Below are positions 23,248 through 27,328 of a stretch of 27,328 bases of DNA, piece after piece. The notes beneath the pieces are model-generated. The model searched no databases and was not told the origin of the DNA. It was given only the letters and a program-made list of their open reading frames with translations. Origin of the DNA: JASHVB01 sp049522565 (GTDB taxonomy: Bacteria > Pseudomonadota > Alphaproteobacteria > Acetobacterales > Acetobacteraceae). The DNA is taken from the NCBI GenBank assembly GCA_049522565.1, contig JBEKNT010000031.1, positions 1 through 27,328 on the forward strand, given 5' to 3'. Both the position numbers and the translations under genes were made by a program. How positions within the stretch are numbered: position 1 is the first letter of the stretch; each line of letters opens with the position of its first letter.

Positions 23248-23877
23248 TCACGCGGCTTGTGCCACCGGCAGCAGTTCCGCCACGACCCGACGCGCCTCGG
23301 CCAACCCGCGCGCCGCGGTGTCCGGGTCGATGGCCAGCCCTTCAGCATGCACGAACGTCACGTCGGTGATGCCGAGGAAGCCGAGAATTGCCCGCAGATA
23401 CGGCGCTTGGAAATCCAACGCCATCGCCGGGCTGTCCGCGCGGTAGAAGCCGCCACGGGCCGTCGTCACGAACACCGTCTTGTTGCGCAGCAAGCCTTCC
23501 GGACCATTCGCCGTGTAGCGGAAGGTCCGGCCGGCGCGGGCGATGTGATCGAGCCACGCCTTCAGCGTCGAGGAAATTGTGAAATTGTACATCGGCGCGG
23601 CGATCACGATGACGTCCGCCGCTTCAACTTCCGCGATCAGCGCATCCGCGAACGTCGCCGCCGCCTGCTGTTCCGCCGAGCGGGACTCGGCCGGTGTCGC
23701 TACCGCGGTCAGCATCGCCTGCGTCAGATGCGGCATGGTGTCCGCGGACAACACGCGCTCCACCACCGTGGTACCGGGATGCGCGCGACGCCAGGCCGCA
23801 ACGAATTCGCCGCCGATCAGGCGCGACTTCGACGCTTCGGCGAACAGGCTCGAGGTGACGAACAACAGGCGATGCAT
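23248..23877 (-). CDS. azoR: FMN-dependent NADH-azoreductase
   Basis: 209 aa flavodoxin-like oxidoreductase, closely resembling E. coli AzoR along its whole length. FMN-binding motifs are MYNF (96-99, in VIAAPMYNFTISSTLKAWLDHIARAG) and TARGG (139-143); TFRYTANGPEGL and LGFLGITDVTFVHAEG are also family blocks. These enzymes reduce quinones and azo compounds by two electrons with NAD(P)H and are thought to protect against quinone and thiol stress in the cytoplasm. ATG 23877 has GGAGGG about 5 nt upstream. It is divergent from a LysR regulator gene 105 bp away, which most likely controls it. It is bracketed with that regulator by two copies of one repeat. Confidence 0.92.
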   Translation of the reverse strand: MHRLLFVTSSLFAEASKSRLIGGEFVAAWRRAHPGTTVVERVLSADTMPHLTQAMLTAVATPAESRSAEQQAAATFADALIAEVEAADVIVIAAPMYNFTISSTLKAWLDHIARAGRTFRYTANGPEGLLRNKTVFVTTARGGFYRADSPAMALDFQAPYLRAILGFLGITDVTFVHAEGLAIDPDTAARGLAEARRVVAELLPVAQAA

Positions 23878-23965
23878 GGAACCCTCCGAAATTGTCAGCG
23901 ATCAGGCCCCGGTTATTTGGTGGATTGCATCGATCGGTCCAATCGGCCAAATTTCGATCGTATCC

Positions 23966-23980
23966 ATCGGTTAGACCGAT
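23966..23980. promoter_or_regulatory. Candidate LysR-type operator between azoR and lysR
   Basis: ATCGGT-TAG-ACCGAT is a perfect 6-bp inverted repeat that contains T-N11-A (23967 and 23979), the core of LysR-regulator sites. It ends 2 nt before the regulator ATG, where a ribosome site would normally lie. Further ATCGG half-motifs occur at 23933-23938 and 23942-23946. Function is inferred from form and place. Confidence 0.5.
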
Positions 23981-23982
23981 AC

Positions 23983-24900
23983 ATGCTCGACCGGTTGACC
24001 CTCGATCAGCTCCGCATCCTGGTGGCCGTGGCGGACTCCGGCAGCTTTTCCGCTGCGGCGCGGCGGCTCGGACGGGTGCAGTCGGCCATCAGCCAATCGG
24101 TGCAGTCGCTGGAAGCCACATTGCGGGTCAGCCTGTTCGACCGCGGCGCCAAGACGCCCGTGCTGACCGAGGCCGGCCGCGTGCTGCTGGACGATGCGCG
24201 GCATCTGCTGCGCGGGGTGGAGACGCTGCGGGCGCGGGCCGAGACCATCGCCGCCGACGTCGAGCCGGACCTGACCCTGGCGGTCGACCCGGTGTTTCCC
24301 AATCCGGTGCTGATGGCCAGCCTGCGCGCCCTGCGCGACGCCTTTCCGCATCTGCCGGTGACGCTATTCACCGAGGGGCTCGGCGGCGCCGAGCAGCGCC
24401 TGCGTGAAGGCTCGGCGCGGCTGGGGATATTTCCACCGCTGCCGAATGCGGCGGCCGACCTGGAGATGCGATTCCTTACCGGCATCCCGGCGCTACCGGT
24501 GGTCGCGGCTGGCCATCCGCTCGCCCGCGAATCCGAGCCGCTGTCCCGCGAAGTGCTGGAGCGCCATCTTCAGCTCGTCCTTACCGACCGCACGCCGCTG
24601 AGCGCCGGGTTCAGCGGCAGCGTCATCAGCGCGCAGATCTGGCGCTTTGCCGACCAGGGCAGCCGGCTGGAATACCTGCTCGGCGGCTTCGGCTGGTGCA
24701 ACATGCCGCGCCACCTAGTGGACCGGCATATTGCGGCGGGGCGGCTGAAACGCCTGGATATCGCGGAACAGCGCGGTCTCGGCTTCAGCTTTGCGGTGCA
24801 TGTCGTGCACCTGCGCGGCCGTCCACCGGGCCGCGCCGGCCAATGGCTCGTCCAGGACCTCTCGCACCGGCTGCATAGCGACGCGACCACGCCAACGTGA
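23983..24900 (+). CDS. LysR-family transcriptional regulator
   Basis: 305 aa. The N-terminal winged helix-turn-helix is clear (MLDRLTLDQLRILVAVADSG, then SFSAAARRLGRVQSAISQSVQSLEATLRVSLFDRG), with the long linker helix following (about 60-90). The remaining part is the substrate-binding-like effector domain, which here reads PDLTLAVDPVFPNPVLMASLRALRDAFPHLPV and continues to a basic C-terminus. The frame is open far upstream (to 23257), but that part is the antisense of azoR; ATG 23983 gives the normal LysR start. No Shine-Dalgarno sequence is visible before it, and a candidate operator occupies that spot, so a leaderless transcript or autoregulation is possible. The divergent azoreductase is the most likely target. 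Confidence 0.9.
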   Translation: MLDRLTLDQLRILVAVADSGSFSAAARRLGRVQSAISQSVQSLEATLRVSLFDRGAKTPVLTEAGRVLLDDARHLLRGVETLRARAETIAADVEPDLTLAVDPVFPNPVLMASLRALRDAFPHLPVTLFTEGLGGAEQRLREGSARLGIFPPLPNAAADLEMRFLTGIPALPVVAAGHPLARESEPLSREVLERHLQLVLTDRTPLSAGFSGSVISAQIWRFADQGSRLEYLLGGFGWCNMPRHLVDRHIAAGRLKRLDIAEQRGLGFSFAVHVVHLRGRPPGRAGQWLVQDLSHRLHSDATTPT

Positions 24901-24952
24901 ACCGGTGACGCGGGGCAATCGCATTTGGGGTCCTCCGCTGCGACCGTCCTCG

Positions 24953-25042
24953 CGTCATGGCGCGCGAAGGTGCGCCATCCACGACTATGGCGCATCCTCC
25001 CGCAGGAAAGTTGTGGATGGCGGGCCTTCGCGCAGCATGACG
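24953..25042. repeat. Palindromic repeat, copy B (CGTCATGGC...CCATCCACG family)
   Basis: Arms at 24953-24985 and 25010-25042 are inverted repeats matching at about 28 of 33 positions (CGTCATG, GCGCGAAGG, CGCCATCCAC in both) around a 24-nt centre. Same family as copy A at 23111-23198. It fills most of the 254-bp gap between the LysR gene and the small lipoprotein gene; no gene is seen there. Confidence 0.65.
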
Positions 25043-25154
25043 GATGGACCGGTGCGGCCGAATGCGATCGCCCTGAGCAGTGATACGGGCTGACGCCTCG
25101 CTTCGCATCTGCTAGACGCGCGCTCCCCATCTCGGGCAGCGGATTCGCGGAGGT

Positions 25155-25616
25155 ATGGACTTGCTTGACATCAAACAACAACCGAATCGTCGCGCAGCGT
25201 GGGTTGCACTCGCGCTGGTCGGCGCGGTGTTGCAAGGCTGCGCGGAGAAGCCGCCATCGCCACCGCCGGCGCAGTCTCACGCGCGGCTGTTCGCCTCCGA
25301 CTTCGAAGGTGGCGCAAGGAATTGCGACGTGCCGAAACTCAAGCTGGATGCCGGCAAGGAATTCTCGGCCAGCATGCAAGTGGGCAATGACGGCGGCTGG
25401 TGCGGCATCACCGTGACGCAGGGCGGCAAGCCGTATGATGCGGGGCTGCTGACCCAGGCGCCCGAGCATGGCTCGGTGTATATCCACCCGGTCGGCGACG
25501 ACACGCGCATCGACTACACGCCGGAACCCGGCTTCAGCGGTGCCGATTCGTTCGTTGTCAAGCTGCTGCCGGGCAGTCCGGTGCTCCGCGTGAATGTGAC
25601 CGTGGCGCCGCATTAG
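25155..25616 (+). CDS. Small lipoprotein with cadherin/Ig-like fold
   Basis: 153 aa. RRAAWVALALVGAVLQGC is a lipoprotein signal with lipobox LQGC (Cys29), so the mature chain should be lipid-anchored in the envelope. A short Pro-rich linker (EKPPSPPPAQS) leads to a beta-rich domain ending IDYTPEPGFSGADSFVVK and LRVNVTV, the closing signature of bacterial cadherin-like or Ig-like domains. Two further cysteines (NCDVP, GWCGI) may form a disulphide. Start: the only strong ribosome site, GGAGG at 25149-25153, is 1 nt from ATG 25155 but 7 nt from TTG 25161, so translation may really begin at the TTG, two codons later; coordinates give the ATG form. Function unknown; adhesion or envelope structure is a guess. 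Confidence 0.75.
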   Translation: MDLLDIKQQPNRRAAWVALALVGAVLQGCAEKPPSPPPAQSHARLFASDFEGGARNCDVPKLKLDAGKEFSASMQVGNDGGWCGITVTQGGKPYDAGLLTQAPEHGSVYIHPVGDDTRIDYTPEPGFSGADSFVVKLLPGSPVLRVNVTVAPH

Positions 25617-25662
25617 GCAACGGGGATCGGGCGAGCCGATCACCCTCGTCGCCTCGCACCTC

Positions 25663-25690
25663 GACCTCTCCCGCTTTGGCGGGAGGGGTC
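25663..25690. terminator. Bidirectional hairpin between convergent genes (CCTCTCCCGC type)
   Basis: Twelve-bp stem with one T-G wobble (25663-25674 with 25679-25690) and loop TTTG. It sits between the stop codons of the convergent lipoprotein and secreted-protein genes, so it could end both transcripts. Its arms share the core CGACCTCTCCCGC with the hairpin at 19992-20016. Confidence 0.55.
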
Positions 25691-25692
25691 GT

Positions 25693-26196
25693 TCAGTGAT
25701 GCTTGCTGGCGACGCGGCGGGGCGGTTCGGCCTGCGCAGTTTCCTCGGCGCACACGTCCAGCGACGCCGGAACCAGGTTCTGGCCTGCCGCGAACGGCGG
25801 CAGTTCGCCGGCGTCTTGCAGCGCCATCACCCCCTGAAAGATCATCGCATTATGCGGGCAGAAATCGCTGCCCAGCTTGGTCCCAGCGCTCGACTGCGCA
25901 TTCGCCAGGTCGGTGACGAAGCGATCATGCTCGCTCTGCGCGCGCTTGCCGAATTTCCGCTTGAACCAGGCGTCGATGTCCCGCTCGTTGGCCTGCAATT
26001 CCGGCCGGTAGCGCGTGATGAAGGCGTTGTACTGCGTGTCGTCGGCACATCCCGTCGCCAGAACCATCATTTCGCTGCGCAGCGCCTGCACGTCGAACGC
26101 TGCCCGCTCGGCCGGCGACATACAGTGCAATTGCGCCGCCGCCGGCTGGCAGATCAGCGTGCCGACGACGGCAAGGCTCACGATAGTACGGCGCAT
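25693..26196 (-). CDS. Secreted cysteine-containing protein, unknown function
   Basis: 167 aa, not assigned to a named family. MRRTIVSLAVVGTLICQPAAA is a clear signal peptide with cleavage after AAA (residue 21). The mature chain is mostly helical by composition and has four cysteines (LHCMSP, TGCADD, DFCPHN, DVCAEE), likely two disulphides. Features include YNAFITRYRPELQANERDIDAWFKRKFG and a His-containing C-terminus (ASKHH). ATG 26196 has GGGGAG 6 nt upstream. Probably periplasmic. Divergent from the cation-efflux gene and converging on the lipoprotein gene. The Cys and terminal His residues could bind metal, but nothing specific shows it. Confidence 0.75.
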   Translation of the reverse strand: MRRTIVSLAVVGTLICQPAAAQLHCMSPAERAAFDVQALRSEMMVLATGCADDTQYNAFITRYRPELQANERDIDAWFKRKFGKRAQSEHDRFVTDLANAQSSAGTKLGSDFCPHNAMIFQGVMALQDAGELPPFAAGQNLVPASLDVCAEETAQAEPPRRVASKHH

Positions 26197-26335
26197 AGGC
26201 GTCTCCCCGTTGGTCAGGCGGCTCTGTATCCGGCATAAGGCCCGTGTCGGGCAAGCGGCGTTTCATCGCATCCCCCGGCTGACGCCGGCGGCCGGGTTTG
26301 CTAGAGCCGGCAGACACAGCAGGGGCCCCGGGAGC

Positions 26336-27223
26336 GTGGCACGCGGCGAGCGCATCGCGATCGGCAGCATCGGCATCGGCTGTCTGGTGCTGGGCCTGAA
26401 GGGCGCCGCCTGGTGGGTCACCGGCAGCGTGGCGCTGTATTCCGATGCGTTGGAAAGCACGGTGAACGTCGCGGCCAGCCTGCTGGCCCTCGGCGCGCTG
26501 CACTTCGCCGCCATCCCGGCCGACGCCAACCACCCCTATGGCCATGATAAGGCCGAGTTTTTCGCCGCCGTCATCGAGGGCGTGCTGATCGTCATCGCCG
26601 CCCTGTCGATCTTCGACCAGGCCTGGAATACCTGGCGCAATCCGCACCCCCTCGACATGCCGGTCGAGGGCATCGGCCTGAACGCCATCGCCACCCTGCT
26701 CAACGGTGCCTGGTCGTTCCTGCTGCTGCGCACCGGCCGGGTTCTGCGCTCCCCGGTGCTGGAGGCCGACGGCCGGCACCTGCTGGCCGACGTGGTCACC
26801 TCGGTCGGCATCGCGCTCGGCGTCACCCTGGCCGTGGTAACCGGCCGCCTGGTGCTCGATCCGCTGCTGGCGGTGGCGACCGGCGTCTATGTGCTGTGGT
26901 CCGGCATGGCGATGATTTTCAGCTCCGTGGGGGGGCTGATGGACGCCGCGCCGGAGCCGGCGGTGATCGCCCGCATCCGCGAACTGGTGGCCGAAAGCGC
27001 CGTCGGAGCGCTGGAAGCGCACGATCTGCGCACCCGCCATGCCGGCCGGCTGACCTTCCTGGAGTTCCACCTCGTCGTTCCCGGCAGCATGACGGTTGCC
27101 GAGTCGCACGCGATCTGCGACCGCATCGAGGAGACGCTACAGCGGGAGATGGAACAGCTTGTCGTGACCATCCATGTCGAGCCGCCGGAGAAGGCGAAGC
27201 ACCACGGCGTGCCGGTGCTGTGA
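26336..27223 (+). CDS. Cation diffusion facilitator (CDF) family transporter
   Basis: 295 aa from GTG 26336; no ATG precedes the first membrane helix, and AGGGG lies 10 nt upstream. The frame is open farther upstream but antisense to the neighbouring gene. Aligned by eye to E. coli YiiP: AWWVTGSVALYSDALESTVNVAAS is the second membrane helix, PADANHPYGHDKAE keeps the site-B residues Asp63, His66 and His70, and DGRHLLADVV keeps His148 and Asp152 of transport site A. The other two site-A ligands, Asp/Asp in YiiP, are Glu40 and Asn44 here. The cytoplasmic C-terminal domain keeps EAHDLRTRHAG, EFHLVV and TIHVEP. CDF proteins export Zn, Fe, Mn, Co or Cd in exchange for protons at the inner membrane; the metal is uncertain because of the changed site. 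Confidence 0.9.
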   Translation: MARGERIAIGSIGIGCLVLGLKGAAWWVTGSVALYSDALESTVNVAASLLALGALHFAAIPADANHPYGHDKAEFFAAVIEGVLIVIAALSIFDQAWNTWRNPHPLDMPVEGIGLNAIATLLNGAWSFLLLRTGRVLRSPVLEADGRHLLADVVTSVGIALGVTLAVVTGRLVLDPLLAVATGVYVLWSGMAMIFSSVGGLMDAAPEPAVIARIRELVAESAVGALEAHDLRTRHAGRLTFLEFHLVVPGSMTVAESHAICDRIEETLQREMEQLVVTIHVEPPEKAKHHGVPVL

Positions 27224-27261
27224 CGGTGGCGTCGCGAGTGATCGCCGCGTGGCAGAATCCT

Positions 27262-27284
27262 CCCCCTCCCCTCGTGGGAGGGGG
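27262..27284. repeat. C/G-run hairpin after the CDF gene
   Basis: Perfect 9-bp stem CCCCCTCCC (27262-27270) / GGGAGGGGG (27276-27284) with loop CTCGT, followed by a further run of G (GGGGGGAGGGG). It starts 38 nt after the stop codon. This pattern is a common dispersed intergenic element in GC-rich genomes and may also act as a terminator. It has no relation to the other palindromes in the window beyond base composition. Confidence 0.5.
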
Positions 27285-27328
27285 CTGGGGGGAGGGGTGC
27301 GTACAACCGCTGATCTCGGTCGTTCGCA

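Noticed and set aside
1..27328. CRISPR arrays, tRNA or rRNA genes, insertion sequences, phage or plasmid functions
   Set aside because: None seen on either strand: no regularly spaced direct repeats, no tRNA-like segment and no transposase, integrase or replication protein motifs.

Overview
The window is GC-rich DNA (roughly two thirds G+C by eye) from an alphaproteobacterium. The gene content (PhaA and PhaB, TadG-like proteins with a rigid N-terminal anchor, a periplasmic caspase-like protein, a family-5 binding-protein ABC transporter, intergenic palindromes beginning TCATTGCGAGAA or CGTCATGGC) suggests Rhodospirillales, probably an Acetobacteraceae-like chromosome. That placement is inference; no rRNA or marker gene is present. 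I found no tRNA, rRNA, CRISPR array, insertion sequence, integrase or phage gene.

Layout. (1) 237-5510: three tandem TadG-like genes, each a membrane anchor plus a long Ser/Gly/Thr-rich beta-type exported region. The first two share a promoter-like element exactly 38 bp before the ATG; the second and third are near copies and end in very strong GC hairpins. No other tad gene is in view. (2) 5640-10863: phaA (acetoacetyl-CoA thiolase) and phaB (acetoacetyl-CoA reductase), which together turn acetyl-CoA into (R)-3-hydroxybutyryl-CoA for polyhydroxyalkanoate. Between them lie a HAD phosphatase and, on the opposite strand, a two-gene operon for an exported caspase-like cysteine protease and an outer-membrane lipoprotein with a FlgO/LpoB-like domain, helical repeats and an OmpA-like C-terminus. 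(3) 10874-12606: a small secreted proline-rich protein, a TauD-type Fe(II)/2-oxoglutarate dioxygenase and a small membrane-anchored protein. (4) 12814-21947: a complete family-5 ABC importer in the order ATPase, ATPase, binding protein, binding protein, binding protein, permease, permease. Each of the three binding-protein genes is followed by a clean hairpin without a T-tract. An SMP-30/gluconolactonase-like gene (22146-23099) follows, hinting at a sugar-acid or lactone substrate, although the transporter family is usually called peptide/nickel. (5) 23248-24900: an azoreductase and a LysR regulator transcribed divergently, bracketed by two copies of one long palindromic repeat. (6) 25155-27223: a small lipoprotein, a secreted cysteine-containing protein and a cation diffusion facilitator with an unusual transport-site sequence.

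The best candidates for something undescribed are the envelope caspase/FlgO-OmpA operon, the triple-binding-protein transporter with its series of hairpins, and the orphan TadG triplet with its shared promoter element.
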